A DNA stretch of 64,000 nucleotides from Acanthosoma haemorrhoidale (taxonomy: Eukaryota > Arthropoda > Insecta > Hemiptera > Acanthosomatidae). Of this stretch, positions 26,061 through 41,200 are shown piece after piece (the stretch's first letter is position 1; every line of letters starts with the position of its first letter). Below the pieces are notes generated by a model. It did not search any database and had not been told where the DNA came from. It saw only the letters and a list, made by a program, of their open reading frames with translations. The stretch spans positions 81,644,841 to 81,708,840 of the forward strand of contig OV884015.1 in the NCBI GenBank assembly GCA_930367205.1, given 5' to 3'. A program made the translations under genes and the position numbers.

Positions 26061-26239
26061 ATTTTTCATGTCTTCCCCATTTCAAATGGAACCTTTATGT
26101 AAACTTTTATTATGTCTCCTTTCATGCTTTCACCCATGTGTCTTTATTGGTCTTTGTGATTCGATTCCCCTGTTTAAGTTAGAGACATAATAAAACTTAA
26201 CATAAAGGTTCCATTTGAAATTGGGAAGACATGAAAAAT
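26061..26239. mobile_element. Foldback (MITE-like) element
   Basis: Two inverted arms of about 57 bases (26061-26118 and 26182-26239) are nearly complementary; each begins or ends with the sequence ATTTTTCATGTCTTCC. They are separated by about 63 unrelated bases. This is a hairpin-forming non-autonomous transposon by structure. I could not define a target duplication. Confidence 0.7.
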
Positions 26240-26772
26240 TGTGTTATTGAAAACTAAAAGTGTTTTTGACCGTTATGAAAGAAATGAAGAAGAGAAAAAT
26301 TGAAAATGGTACCTCAAAATCTATGAAAATGCCTGAATCAAATTTGTTATTAACTTTCAAAATAAAAATCCTTAATGAGCATAGATTATTTTTAGGGTCT
26401 ATAGAATATCAATCTGGTTTACTAGCCATTATGATCTCAAAAAGTATACTACCAACCCTAATGGCAACCATGAATGGTTGGAAAGCAATTTTATTCCAAA
26501 ACAGCAACCGGTTTTAAAAGCTGGTATCATCAAGAGAGTACATTTTCCCCAAGAGTTTGGATCAAATATGCTTAATTTAGTAGTTACCTGTCCCATTAAG
26601 TCCAGAATGGTTTTGTAAAGTGTTTGTTTATGGTGTAATGGTTGGCTTAGCTTCAATACAAGGTTTAAAATAGATTTTTTTTCCTTTATTAAAAAGAAGT
26701 ATAACACATGATTATCACTAGAATAATATAAATAAAGTATTTACTATTAATATATAATAACAGTATTATCAT

Positions 26773-27603
26773 TGTCAGGAAAGTAGGGAGGTGTCTGCCG
26801 GGGGGGCTATGTTCTAACGACCTGGCCCTGGCCGCTGCCTGGCGGGCGTCAAGATTGAGATAAAATGGGTAAACCTGTGGTCTTTGACCTTTGCTGGTGG
26901 CCTAGTCGGCTGGCAGCTTTATTCATATTGATCTGACCTCATAAGATCTTAGAAGGAGTGCCCCGACAGTGCACTATGTTCAGGAGAAGAGGTACAGGGT
27001 AGGTATTATAGGTAGTTCATGTGGTCTTGGAATGACCACGAATTCACACTCGGTATCTAAGGTTAGGCGAAAACTGTCCGGATCCCAAAGGTGAGAAGCA
27101 TACTGGATCGCTGGGGTAGACTCTAATAGATACAGTTTGTAGGGCCCCAGAGACCATCGTCCGCATGGAAGGGATCCCTTCCAAGGATGTGCCAGTTTTA
27201 GCGAGACAAAGGCAGAGAATCCCACTAGGAAGGTGTGGAGTCTGGCAACGCCAGACTAAAACAGCGAGGTTAGGAAGGAGAGGTGCAGAGGTAGTTGAAT
27301 AAGAAAACCATGGTTCAAGTGGAGCAACAAGCGCTAGTGCAGAGAGAGAGAGAACAGTGTTCACTTCAGGTGCCGGGTTCCGAAAATATGAAAAAAGCTC
27401 CGAATTTTAGCCTTACATAGGCAGGTCAGAGGCTGGGTTATGCCCACGCCCTCTAGTAAGCTTCAGCCGTGTCGTGAACCAGTTCCCCTCTCAAACTGGT
27501 GCCTAAGGTTTTTATTATTAAAATATGAAAACGTAAACTGGTGTTTTCTGGTATGAGAAGAGGGGTACTTCTATTTATTCATGGCAAAGAAGTTGGTACA
27601 ACA
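26773..27603. mobile_element. Solo LTR, copy 1
   Basis: This 831-bp GC-richer block starts TGTC and ends ACAACA. It is flanked by the perfect 5-bp duplication ATCAT (26768-26772 and 27604-27608). It aligns along its length with 51632-52666. It carries no coding domain, as expected after LTR-LTR recombination. The 5-bp duplication suits a gypsy or Bel/Pao parent. Confidence 0.85.
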
Positions 27604-28154
27604 ATCATTTATTCTTATTATTATATGCTTATAAATTGGTGAATAATGTAAAAATAATACAACTTTCAGATATTACACTGTCAATAGAATTTGTCTGTTT
27701 TACTTCTATGAGTGAATTTTTTTAAATTATGATATAATGTTTTAAATAATTTAATTTTAAGGCTTACAAAACAATAATAAATTAACTCAAAATACATTTC
27801 TATTACATTTTCTAAATATTTCTTGATAAAAATCAAATATTTGATAATTTCAATCTATAATTGGAGACAATTAATATTTTTATAATTTAACCACATTAAA
27901 CATTATAACATACGAGCACATATTTGAAGGAAATTAAATTACTTTAATCTGTAGGAATGGATATAGTTGAGAATCATAATAGAAAAATAATGAGATAATG
28001 ACCCTTCTCTTTTTACTCTATTATAATAAAGATTAAATTAACTAAACATTTCTAATTTTTACAGGTAGTTTCATAATCATTTTTTCATGAAGTGTTGTGA
28101 TATGAAAATGTTCACAACAGAAATTCACTTACATTAGCATAAAAGTAAAAATGA

Positions 28155-31100
28155 TTAATTCTTTCTAAACTTCTGTTTCTTCATTGAAATCTTAATGCGG
28201 TTATTAATCCAATCCATGTAATAGGGAATATTGGTATAAACACCTGGACTATTTGATCTACCACAACCATGACCCCAGCTAGTAATTCCAAATAATGTGA
28301 ACTGATCTGCAAAAAATAAAATAAAAAATATATTAGACTATATAATCCAAGTGCGAGTAAGCTGTTAATAGACTTATAATTTAGGCATAGAGCTGAATTA
28401 TTTTTTCTTTAGGAGGATATCGTTATAGAACATTTTAAGTTTTAGGGATTTCATCTCCCAAACAACTGCCATGCAATTAAGCACTTATCTCTCCTAGTAG
28501 TTTCTTGGATGTACAAATTCTTTTGAATCACAGTTTTCTTTAATATCTCTAAGCAATATAAGAATGGTGTCTTGAGTGGAATGATTTTCTGTTTTTGAGA
28601 AACTTAGTACTGTAGAAGGAACCCTAATTATACTATATGACAAACATTATCGTTCTAGTCTGATTAGGTTCCACACAATATTCATAGATACTTAGAAATA
28701 ATTTTTTTGTAAGGGGTAAATAGTGCTATAGCCCGTGATTCAACACAGGACCTACTGGTTTCTGTCTAGGTAATCTTCTAGCTAACTGTGCCCACCTCCA
28801 AGCTGTGGGTGGATCTATCTTTTTTTGGTAAGCAATGCTTCCTGCTATTTATTATTAAATGATTATTGATGAATTTCAGAGTTGAATATACAATACAATT
28901 TTTTTTTTTATGTCTCGGCTGTTATATGTATTATTTTAACATATATGTTATTAATTATTATTTAATTGTGTTATAAACAGACCGCCCATAAATGCTAGCA
29001 GTTAGCATGCTGACTTCTGACTGTGAAGACCTGTTTTCGTTTTCCGGCTCCTCTTAAGATTTTTTTTATTGTGGGATAAGCCTAGTCTGGGTTCATTCAG
29101 CCAGGATAAATGAGTAGCTAATTGATTAAAGAAGTAGCTAATCCAGTTAAAAAAACCAAAATTAAGGTTTAGAGGTAACACTTTAATAATAACCAGGTCA
29201 ACTCCTCATCACCATCTACTAACTACAGCTTCAACTTTGGTTGGCCTTAACTCTTCATCATGGATTTTAATTTAATTTAAATAATTACATAATTTTACTC
29301 TTACACCAAAAAATATTTAAAATTTTATGTTAGTGGGATTATATATTACATTTAAATAATACTTATTAATAGCTTACACTTCACAAAAAAAAGGACAGGT
29401 AGAGTGTAAAAAGGCAGAGAGTTCTCCAGTTTTGAAGAAACCATGTAAAATAATTAAACTTAAGTAATTTATACTTATGTATTTCATGTGACAAGAATTA
29501 TTCTGCATTTAGCACTTACTATTGATAGGACAAAGCAGAGGGCCTCCTGAATCTCCTTGGCAAGAATCTGGGCCACCTTCTAGGCTGCCAGCACACATCA
29601 TGCCAGCACTTAGTGCATCACTATAAGTATCTATATTCCTGCACTCCTCTGGTGAAAGTGGAGTTAACCAGGTGGCGTGGAGAGTTCTGGCGAAACCTTG
29701 AAACATAGTTAAGTATGTATGTAGTTTCTGTTAAGGTGTGTGTTTTTGAAATATTTTCATAGCTATAAAGCAACCCTTAATTATGTGATGCACCACACTT
29801 GTTTTGATACCTTTTCTTATAACATTAACCTGATTGTTTCTCTTAAATTTTAAATAAAGTTCCTTCATAGTATTGAATCATACGAATTTCACTAAGTGAA
29901 TGAGTGAAATAAATAACTTGTAACTGTAATAAAAAAAAATCAATGAATGAAACAAGTACTAAATAATAAATTATATACTCACCAGTCCCAGGATTTGAAC
30001 TCGAGCCCCATCCAGAAATAGTGCAATTGTTAGGGATCACAGGGTTATCTTGAGGAAGACAAGCTGGTAAAACCCAAGTATTGAACTCAAAGCCTTCCCC
30101 TTTGATTTTAACAAGGGCTATATCGTTATTCAAATTAACTCCTTTGTCAAAATGAGAATGGATCCACATTTCATCAATTTCCATATCTTGTTCGGTACCT
30201 TCATCGACCTGTGGAATTTCAATGAGTAAGTTTTTTTTAAAAATAAATCTTTATTTAAAGAAAATTACTATTTACCCCAAAAGGGGGGAGGGAGGTGATA
30301 AAAGATTGTATTCATACTATATTTACAAATTTATATTTACCCTCTCATTCGTACATTATTTAAAATATATGTTCATAGAATATAGGTATATATACATTGC
30401 CCAGTGTTCCCCAAATTTGTCTGCAGGATTGTCACCTTATCGGCTGTGGAGAGGTAGGAGAGTATGTTTTAGTGATTAATTATGACAATAAAGAAAATTG
30501 AATTTATTTATTGCTTCATTTATTCAATGCAGATTGAATTGGCAGTTATTGGAGGATGTTGTTTAATGTTGATATGTACTCCAACTCCAAAAAGTTTCAG
30601 ATTGGAAATTTTTAAAAAGTTTGTGCCTCATCATTAAATTATACTGTGGGTCTAAAGTAAATTCCTAGACTTTAGAGTCAAGGTGTCACAACTTAAGATG
30701 GTTCAGGGGTTATTCCATGCCAAAACAATGTGAAGGGTAATCCCCAAGCTCTTTTGTTGTTTTGTTACTCTCTCAATCCTGTCTTCTGCAATGCCTCAGA
30801 CTAACAGTGGGGGCAAGCCTTCTTCACTATTTTTGATTTGCTGATTATAAAGAATATGTGCAGTTTTTTATTCCTCTTGGGTAATACCTCGGACCTTTAC
30901 TGTTTCTCTCTTATTGATATGCTTGTCTTGCCTTATAGAGAGAGCTCTCTCTCTCTCTTACTGGTAATTAGGACCAGTGTCCACCATGGGTTAGTCTAAT
31001 TGAATTTTTATGTTAATTAATTGTTTATGGCTTTTATGACTTACCAAAGAAATAGCAAGGCTAGCACAAATAATAAGAATGAAAACAAGGTTGATTGTTC

Positions 31101-32200
31101 AAAGCTGTAAGACTCACGAAATGTAGGCAACGTCTGAGAGAGGCTGAGTGCAGCTTCCACATAGGAAGTATTTCAAAGACAATTGACCAGCCAACAAGTA
31201 TTTAATAAACATTAAAATTTTGTGTATTCAATCATTTAGTTTTAGTTACCTCATTATCATAGTCCCCTGCTCTTACAAAATATGCTGACTTAGCATAGTC
31301 TCTGAAGCAATGCCCTGCAGTCAATACATGGTACCGTGAAATAACAACAGCACCACACCAATGTGTTGATTTTCCGATAATAGTCTTTACTCTTATACTG
31401 GCCTATAAAAAATATATAATATTTTGTATCAATGGAAATAAAAGAAACTCAATATAAGCCTATAAAACAATTTTCAGAGATTAAATTAAATCTTCGTAAA
31501 GTAAAATATGTCATTCTTCATCACATTTATTTGACGAAATAGAATAAAGTAGAATAGAAGTAATGCTGATGAGATTTTTTAAAATACTTTCCGAAATATA
31601 TTCTGCACAGCGATTATATTTACTAGACCATGTCAAATATATCTTTTGGCAGTCGTGACAAACTAGGTAAGTCAAGTTTTATAAACAATGAGTTAAAGCT
31701 GTTAAAACCTCCCCACATGATGCAAGTTATGTAAAATTGGTTAAGTCCAGTTCCCTTTTAGTAAGTAGTTAACCCATCACAGTCTGAATTAAATTATCAA
31801 TGTAGTATTTGAAGTATCAATATAGTAAATTATTTCTTAGTTCAAAAAAACTAACTTCTGATGATTATATAATTGCACTCTAAAGAGCAACATAGTTTAG
31901 AGAAGAGTAAACTGTTTGATAAATCTATTTTTTGGTTGTGTTTCTCAACATTTGAAATTAATATTTTAATAGAAGAATAATACATTGCATATTTACCTGC
32001 CAGGGATATGTTCCTTTTATTGTTTCAAAACCAGAAACAACTCTTGCAGAAGCCCGATTTTTTACAGCTCCCAGCATATCCACAACGGTGCCACAGTCTG
32101 GTATGAACAGTTCTTCTAATGAAATATCATCAGCCCCCATTTCTATTATATTATCTTGCGGGCTTTTATTCTTATTAAACAAGGTTTTTTTTGTTGCTGG
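28155..32200 (-). CDS. Tequila: Trypsin-domain exons of the mosaic protease
   Basis: Five exons (32200-31997, 31402-31250, 30208-29983, 29696-29520, 28306-28155) encode a linker with the Cys that would tether the chains (PDCGTVV), the activation site and the catalytic domain. The domain ends with [15 protein letters not shown] and a short basic tail. The His motif is TAGHC where most relatives have TAAHC; the catalytic His is kept. All family residues needed for activity are present, so this is a predicted active enzyme. Confidence 0.92.
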
Positions 32201-35200
32201 CTGCAAAATAAAGGAATTTTTTCAATAATGTTTGTTTTAAAATAAAACATTGCTATTTTCTGCCTTCTGTTTAGTCTATCCATGACATAAATAAATACTG
32301 TTCTCAAGCAAGTTTTATTTTTAAAAATAAATTTACATAACTTGGCACAAAAAGAATGATGCAATTTATTGGTTTAAAGCTGATGGGGAGGGGGCAGGGT
32401 GTTTCATTATATAATTAAGGAAGTTTTGTCCATCCATAGTTTTATTTTCAGGAGTTAATACTAGTTGCTGATAGCTACAACATGAACATGGTAATGGGGG
32501 CATAACTTTCAGGGATTAAGTAACTAAATAAGGTCTTTCACAGCTAATGGCTATAAAAAGTTGATACAACATTCTAATCTCTTTTATGTGATTGGAGTCA
32601 TTGAGAATTACTAAGGCTAGTGAACAAGAACTTAAAAAAATAAAAGGAAGATCCATTTTTTATCACTTGGAGTCAGTAATTACAATAGCTATTATGCAGA
32701 TTGTAAGCTCAGTCAATTATGGTGGGAAGGAAACATTTAAAAGAAGCATCATATATATTGAGCCAACTGTGGAAGACTAAAACTCAGATAAAGTTTGATG
32801 GGAAATAGCATAGAAACTAATGCTTGAAATATTGTCAGTGTTGGAAACTGTATGGCACCCAGACAGGATCATAGCAATTAGAAGAAGATGGTGGACGGGC
32901 CAGATCCTATCACCAAGAAGTAGCATTATGTTATGTTTAAATATGCAAGAAGTGGTCTGTAACTTTTTTAATCAGTTTCTTTGTGAATGATTAGTTATCC
33001 ACTTTCTAATGCCTGGGTATTTTGGTAGTACACTAGATCTGTAACCAATATTAAAAATGATTATACTCACAACCATAATTATCACTGTCTAAAATCCTTT
33101 TTCAATTCAAATGGATATATAAACGGCAAAAATTGAACTGCTCGGGGAAAAACTATGCATGGTGCAGTTACTTAGCATAACAAATAAAGGAAAAATCACC
33201 TCTGCATTTGACCGTTGAGTTGAACAAGCCACTGCTACATCTTCATTATGTTTACAGTTGGTCCTTCCCCACCCATCTGACATACACTGCTGAATATTAC
33301 TTTCATTACCTTGGCAATGGACTTGGTCAAGCCAAATAATTCCTTCACCAGCTCCATAGGCTGCCTCTTTGTAGACCTAAAATAGACAAAGTTGTACAAG
33401 TAAATTAAAATAGATAAACCATGTTCCATTGTTATTGTACAGATAATCTTTTAATTATATTAGTATTCACATTTAGTATCATAATCTAATCCCTAACCTC
33501 AGCACTCCCATTGTATCCAAGAGCCCTACAGACAACATTTGCTTCTTCAGATCCGAAATCATCATCACAGACTGTTCCCCAAATTCCAAATCTGCTTACT
33601 TCAACCCTTCCTTCGTTTGCTTTGTTGCTTCTACTTACACCACCCGTCCCAACCAAGCGTACTTGAACTGGAGACTGAAGAAGAAAACAAAAAATATAAA
33701 TTTTTCACAAATTAATTAATTGAAAGGACAAAAAAAAAAAAAAAATCAATGACCTTGCATCTTGCTGGATCTTCATCACTGTGATCCTTACAATCTTTAG
33801 CTTTGTCACAAAGGAATGCTAGAGGTATACATTCTGCTGACTTCTCGCATTGCCAATAGTTGAAACTGCATTCATTAGGACCAACTTTGCAGACAACTCC
33901 AGCAGCCTTTAAACACTTAATAAAATCAATTATATTATATTGAATTTTTTTTGGTTTATTGGCTAAATAACATAATTGTCTGTTGTCTGAGTTAAATTTC
34001 TCATGTGAACAGTAAACTTAGTTTCATCATTTTCTCTAATGACTATAAGAGGGCCAGATTGATAGATTTCACTCGCTTCTATTCAAATACTCATATTTAA
34101 AAAAAATAAAAAAAATTATTATTCTATAAATGTAAACATGTATTATTTATTTATAACAAATGTAAAACCAGGTATATTAATTTTTTTACAGAAATAAGCA
34201 AGGATGAAAGATACTACTATGATCATACTAAATAAATAATGAAGATTTAAGAATATGATTATTTACTTTAATGACACTGGATTTAGAATTTCTTCAAAGT
34301 ATTAGAAAATTACTAAATCAACCTTTGTTGAAACCATTGTTTATTGATAAAATACTGCTATTTCCATAAAACATGTTTAAGTGACATTAATTAATCCATT
34401 ACATGAAAATAAAAAATAAGTTTTTTCTATTTTATTGAGAGGGATATCAAATTAAAGTTCTTGATGTTTGGTTAGTAATAAGATTTTTTAATTATAACTT
34501 GATGATAAGATTAAAGTATTAAGATGATGTTCATAACTTCAATCCAACGTAAATTTGACTTAAAGTCATGATAAGTTGCGCAATAGTTTCATCCGATGTC
34601 CCAATGATGCTACAAATAAAAGAAACTCCATGAAAAATAATGAAGCAACTAATAAATTACTTGGTAATAAAACAGAAATAGATTCCTATCATATTGGGTA
34701 GGTGTAAAATTAAAGATCTCAATAATTACTCAATGCTCAATATAATTACAAAAGAAAAAACATTAAAATCTGTAATGAAATCTCTATCACATCCATGTTT
34801 TATTGGCAATAATTAACAACCTTTTGTCTTTCAAACAAAAAATATCAACATAAATTTCTTACTAAATAAGCCCCTGTACATTTATTTAGCCTAAATAGAC
34901 ATTTAAATATAATTTGTTTATTTTTATTTTGATAGGGGTTTGTGAATGTAAAATGGAGTATGAAGAATGGAACCCTTACCTCTTCAGCTTGACAATCATG
35001 AATTCCCCAGCCATTGTGGAAGCAATCAGCAATAGAACTCTCGTTACCGAGGCAATTCAGGTTATCTATTATGAAACTCATAGTGTGACTTTGAGGAAAG
35101 AAAGAATGTTTTTTTATCTCTAAAGCGCCTAGAGGATATCCAAGGTGGCGGCACACAACATCTGCATCTTTTTGTTCAAATTCATCATCACAGATTAGGC

Positions 35201-38200
35201 CCCACCTATCATGCGCTATTAGCAACAATAATAATGGAGTTTAATAATGCTTCTGGTAATAAGATAATACAAAAAGTACTAGAATAAATGTTATTTATTA
35301 TCTAATAAATACATTAGATTGATATATTTGTGGTCTTATATATCTTCCTAAAATTTTTTAAGCCAGTGAAGATATTTCCACCAAATTTTGCTCAAACAAA
35401 CAACTAATAAATTAAGAACACTCGAGGTAATAAACTGCATACTTTTTCTTTAGGAAAATAATATAAATAAATAATCCTTTACCTTTTACTTGGATGTTGC
35501 CTTCATTGGGCTTACTGCCACCAGTTAATTTAATTTGAATTTTATTTTTTAACCATGTGCAATTTTTTTCATCGGATCGATCCCCACAGTCATTTCTTCC
35601 ATTGCAAACCTATAATAATGAACTATAAACAGTAAGAATAGATATTAATTATTATTTATTCACCCGATGTCCAAATTACTAACCGTTTCTTGTGAGATGC
35701 ATTTACCATTATCACAAACAAATGAGTTTTTACATTGAATTGATTTTGAATTCACCTCATAGTAATTCCAACCGGGAGCACTGCTTAAGTTACCTGATAA
35801 TCCGATGTTAGTTTCAGCCAGAACACATTCTTCTTGAGCAACTCTTGATAAAATTACAAGTAACTTTATTCAAGCCATCAATTACTTGATATCTAGTGTT
35901 AATCATATTAATTAATACTTACAAAAAAGAAAATGACCTACAGTTCACCAGTTCCAAACATCTCTGAGCACACAAAGCTAGAGGAGTTTTGATAAATACT
36001 TCAACTTCTGGTACAATTAATTTTGAGTTCTCAAACAAAGAAAATTGTGATAAAGTCAACTGGCAGTTACTTTCATCTTCTGAATCAGAACAGTCCTGAA
36101 ATAAATTAAATCTATTATAAACATTTATTGAATTTCTGGACAAATATAATATAACTAATACCCAATACTGTAAAAAGATCAATTAAAAATAGATTGATCC
36201 CTAATGCTACTTGGTTCAATAAACTGAATTAATTTTAGCCATTGAAAAACATTTTCTTTGAAAAAATAAGTTTTACAGACTTTGACTACTTTTTTCAAAA
36301 TAGTTTATTGAATGAGGAGATTTTTTCAATTTAATTCAAAATGAATTTATGACTTACAGAATTACCATCACAGACTTGAGACATCGGGATGCATTTTCCA
36401 CTTATTCCACATGAAAAATAATTTACAGGACATCGAAAGTATCTAGCAGATTTCTCCAACCCTGTAAAAATCACAGAGTAAATTTGAAGTATTCCTGACT
36501 TACTTTCTACAAACAACTCTTGTTTATGTAGGGTGATTCATGAGAGCAATACATCTTCTTGAAATGAACAATACCCACTTGATTTTTTCAGTGAAAATAT
36601 GTTTACTGCAATAAAAAAAGGAAACTTATTTGTTTGTTAAGGGGGAAATAACAACCATTTGTCCAACAGGAGTTTTTGGCTTCAATTACAATTTATTTTC
36701 ATCCCTACCCCCACCTTAAACTGAATAGAACCTATCAATTTTGCTACAATTATATGCTAAATCTCACATGGCTAGAGCAAAGAATGAAAAAGTAAGGGTT
36801 TATCGCCAAAATGTAAATGAGAATTTAAGGGGGCATGTCTTGAAGAATGTCTATTCAGTCATTGACCCATATGTTAAATTTATCCCAATGTTTTAATTTA
36901 TCTTTATGATCCCAAGAGATTCTCACATATCAGATGATTACAGATCAATTTGGATTGGTCACTATTGCTTGGTTCCATAAATATTTTCTTGCACTATTCC
37001 TTTTTCTCATCATTCAACAAAAACCCCACTGCTCGATCTTCTTCAGTTTAAATTTTCTAACATTCAAACAACATGTAAACAAACGATCTGACCTCCGCCC
37101 TTTCCTTGTTTGACAAGTGATTTCTTGTCTGAGCCTTTAACTTGTGGAATACTGTTTCCCCCAATATTTGCCAATCTACGTCCCTCTCAACATTGAATTT
37201 GTATTTTTTTATTTCCTCTGTCTTTCTGACCATTTAGCAGATGTGGATGTAAATAATTTTTTTTTTAATCAAGCAGCATTGCTACATTAAGTTAACTGTA
37301 CTCTTTTTAATATTACTCATTGATTTAGTTATTTTCCTCTTTCCATGATTCCAATTCATTATTATGCTTGTAATTTTACTCTGTCTCTGAATTTTTCTAA
37401 TAAAAAAAAAAATGCCCTAAAATAAACAAAATGTTTCAGCATCCCCACAACCACTTTAACTGAAATAGCTATGTGTAGGTGTATACTTCATTCCCCCTCA
37501 TCATAGTGTTTTTTTTCTCCAGGTTAATGTCAAGCTTAAGCTGCACAGATAAACATGCTGTACAAACCAGTAGATTATAATAAAAATGTTATTTTATTCA
37601 ATTCTGATTTCAATGGACAGCAATTACCTTCCTTTTTTATGAAGATGGCATTGATAATTACAAATTATAAATCTGGCATACATTTACCACTGTAGTTTAA
37701 ATCTTCAACTAATATGAGGTAAACTTACCTGCTGAACAGATGGGGATATCACACAGTTCTGTTTTAACAAGTGCTGGGGTTTCCCTGACAAAACACCAAG
37801 GATGTGTTTCTTTGCCAGCAATGTTTCGGCAATAGTTGTGCCCTGATAAGCTTACTCTAAAATTACATTATTTAGGATGATATCAATATAATCAATGTTA
37901 TTATTTAGACCAGGTATACTAATATTACTGATTACTTACTTTCTATCTTCTTCTGAAATCCTATACTTTAATTCTTGAAGAACATGTGCATGATCCCATG
38001 AAAGACAAAGATTCCCTGTTTTAGTAACATTTGCTGCTCCTTTGTAACCAGCTCCAGTCCCCATTACACAGCCTACAAAATAAATATAAATTAAAAAAGT
38101 AGACTAGAAATAATATTATCTCTAGCTGATATATTTATATTAGCAATTAATACCATCAAAGCAAAAGTAAAAGATTGTTGAATTAATATAAGTTTTAAAG

Positions 38201-41200
38201 CTAGACCTTAGGGAACCTTGGGGTAGGATCCCTGAGGTTATGAAATAAAACACCCTCTGTCTCTCCACAATTTATTGAATGTTACAGCTCGAACCCTTGA
38301 GAATGGCAGCATAATCTGTCAAAAATGTCAAAAATAAATAAAGCTGTGGAGAGTCAGGTGTTTTATTTTTTAATATACACACTCCACACCATCAATAACC
38401 TCCAAGATTCACTAACTTACCTGATTTAAGTGTCCAATTATCTTAAGAAAAAAATAATTACAGTAAATTTATTTTAAAATTAGTAATATAAAGTTTCTTT
38501 AGTTAAGTAATATAATTGTAAATGTAAATGCTTATGTTTACATTAATGATTACCAATTTTGTTAGCAGCCCTTTCACAAACATATGGAAGACTAAAAGGC
38601 ATAGCATCACAATCCTCTACGTCCCAATAATAATATTGGGCATCACAAAGACGATCTTCAGTAGCATTTGAATCTTTGCATGGGAAATACCTTTTCAAAA
38701 CAATACAGAGTGCCCGGCTTGTATAGGTCTGAGGGGGAATAGATTTTGCTCCACTCCAACCTTAAACGATATAAACGAAAACTTAGATTAGGTATTAGCT
38801 AAGAAAATTAAGTAACTTATGTATATTAAATCTTGAACAATTGCTAAATTAATCAATAAAATCAAAAAGGGAGGGTTGCTGAGCTATACAATGAAGAGAG
38901 ATGACAATGAAGAGAAACTTTCTTAAATGTTCGTAATCTTCAATGAATTTAAAATTTAAAAAATGATAATTATGAAAATATTCATTAATACATACCTGGC
39001 CACCAATTGTGATATGTGAATGTACTCTCACTACCTTCCCAGATCCATATTGAACCTCCCATCAGTGACATACCCACACCAGAGGTCATGATGTTGCCAT
39101 TAATGCTTTGTCTAATCAACCATTCAGATACAAAGTCATTTTCAACCTTCAATAAATAATAGAATTTCAATAGAAATAACACTTTCACGCGTTGTAAAAG
39201 TTTCAATTTTTATTTATTTTGTAGCTAGATTGTATGGAAGTCAGACTTATCAAAAGTAAAACAGTTGGGCAAGTGCTGTTATCTTAATAGAGCTCTCATG
39301 AGAATAAATACAGCAAATCATACTAATTTCTAATAAAATAAAAATAACCTGAGAAGTAATGTCGACTAGATGTCCGCCTTTCTTCTGACAATGTGCAAGA
39401 GCCTCTCCTTGGGTGAAGCCTACTAGATTTTCTGTTGGAGATTCTTCGTTTGGAACAACTAGAGAGTAACATCGATCACCTAGAGACATTTCACCAGGAA
39501 AGCATTTGGACAAGCCATGGCTATAACACCTCACCCAGACACCATCCTTTTTTGGATCACATCCACCACCTGTTGTTATGTTAAAAGTGTTATATTGAGT
39601 TCATAAAAAATAAAGAGGATAAAAAGTAAATAAATTTAAAGCTCCAGCAAAGAAAAGTCAAGGAGCTGTCTATACCTCAATCTATTTTAAATTTACAGAC
39701 AATTAAGACTGATTACATTGTATAAGCAATAATTAGTTTATTCTCTCTACTAGTTATTAATTTAGCAGAAGTTATTTTGACTGTCACACAGCCATCCAAT
39801 TTGGGCCCATGATAAATAATAAAAAGAATTGGTGCCATTTAATCTTACTATAATGCTGGGCTTGATAAATTCAAATCAAATGCTTTCTCGTTCAGTCTAC
39901 AACTTAAAATCTTGCAAGTGTGGCATAGGATAGCAGTTTGGTTGGTATAGGTACTAGAAGACTAAGAGATCGGTATGCTATAAAATTTTAATTTTGCAAA
40001 TTTTTCGAGAGTTAAACTTGTACTAGCCATCAAACAAAAAAAAAAAAAAAATACCATAAGATAAACTAACTCCTGAAAAAACATAACTAGATATGATTTA
40101 GTTGGATTCAATATATTTTGGACTTACCAACAGAAAAAGTACAATCGAGAAGAGAATCTTCTGAGCCTGTGCAACTGACTATATCTGTTGCAAGGATATT
40201 TGATGTCGTATTTTTCACATCCGCAGGCAAACCTTGCCAACTAATCTCAGCACCTCTTAAAAGTAAAATAAAAATAACGAAAAGACATGGCAGATAGCAG
40301 TGTAGGTAACAAGAAGACAAATACATTTTGTAACAGCATTTACATTCAATCTTACCTTGGAAATCCCAAACTTTTGCATACCACATGAGCTTCTTCAATT
40401 TTCCAGTCATTATGTTTATCACAGACCACCCCCCATGAACCAGCAGATAACTGCATTTCAACAAAACCTTCAAACTGTGAAGGGCTACCTCTAAGTCTTA
40501 GGATTTGCTTATCTAGAGTAGAATTTCTTTTAGAAATGAACCTTGCCTTTGGAACAGGTAAATTATCTGGTTTAAAAGTCTGTTTAGAAGTTTTTGTGTT
40601 ATTTTGACTGTCCTTAATAATTTTCTCCTTATTATCAGTTTCAATTTTTATCCTAGGTATGATTGATTCAATATGCAGTGAATTTTCTGTTACAACATGC
40701 ACTATACTAAACTCATCATTCTTAGGTATTGCCTCAGTAATACTTTCTGCTGGTCCAGCTTCTGCAGTTTGAGGTGGCCCTGCAAAGCATAAGCTTTTAG
40801 TGTACTTCAACAACTTAACTATTTTAAATAAATATGTATGGTGTAATAAAATTTACTTATTCTCTCTGTTACTTTCTTATCAGGACGATAAGCTTTTATT
40901 TCGTGATTTGATTCAGCAGGCTGTAAATTATCAACTTTGTTAAATTTAGGAGTAGGAGGATAGTCTTGACTATCATTACATATGCCAGTATAATCATGGT
41001 CACATATCAAAAGTTCAGGATTAAATCTAAAAAAATGTTCACATATAAAAGGAGTAGTTTTGGATAAAATTAATATATGAAATAAATTACATATAATGAA
41101 TAAAAATGTTGGCTTTTATAAGATTTAGGACAGTAATATTTACAATCACCCTCTTAGTACTTAATAATTGTGTACTACTGGGCACTTCCTGAATAAAATT

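Noticed and set aside
32580..32935. Stretch resembling a LINE C-terminus (RRRWWTG) in a protease intron
   Set aside because: The match is too short and loose to name a family.
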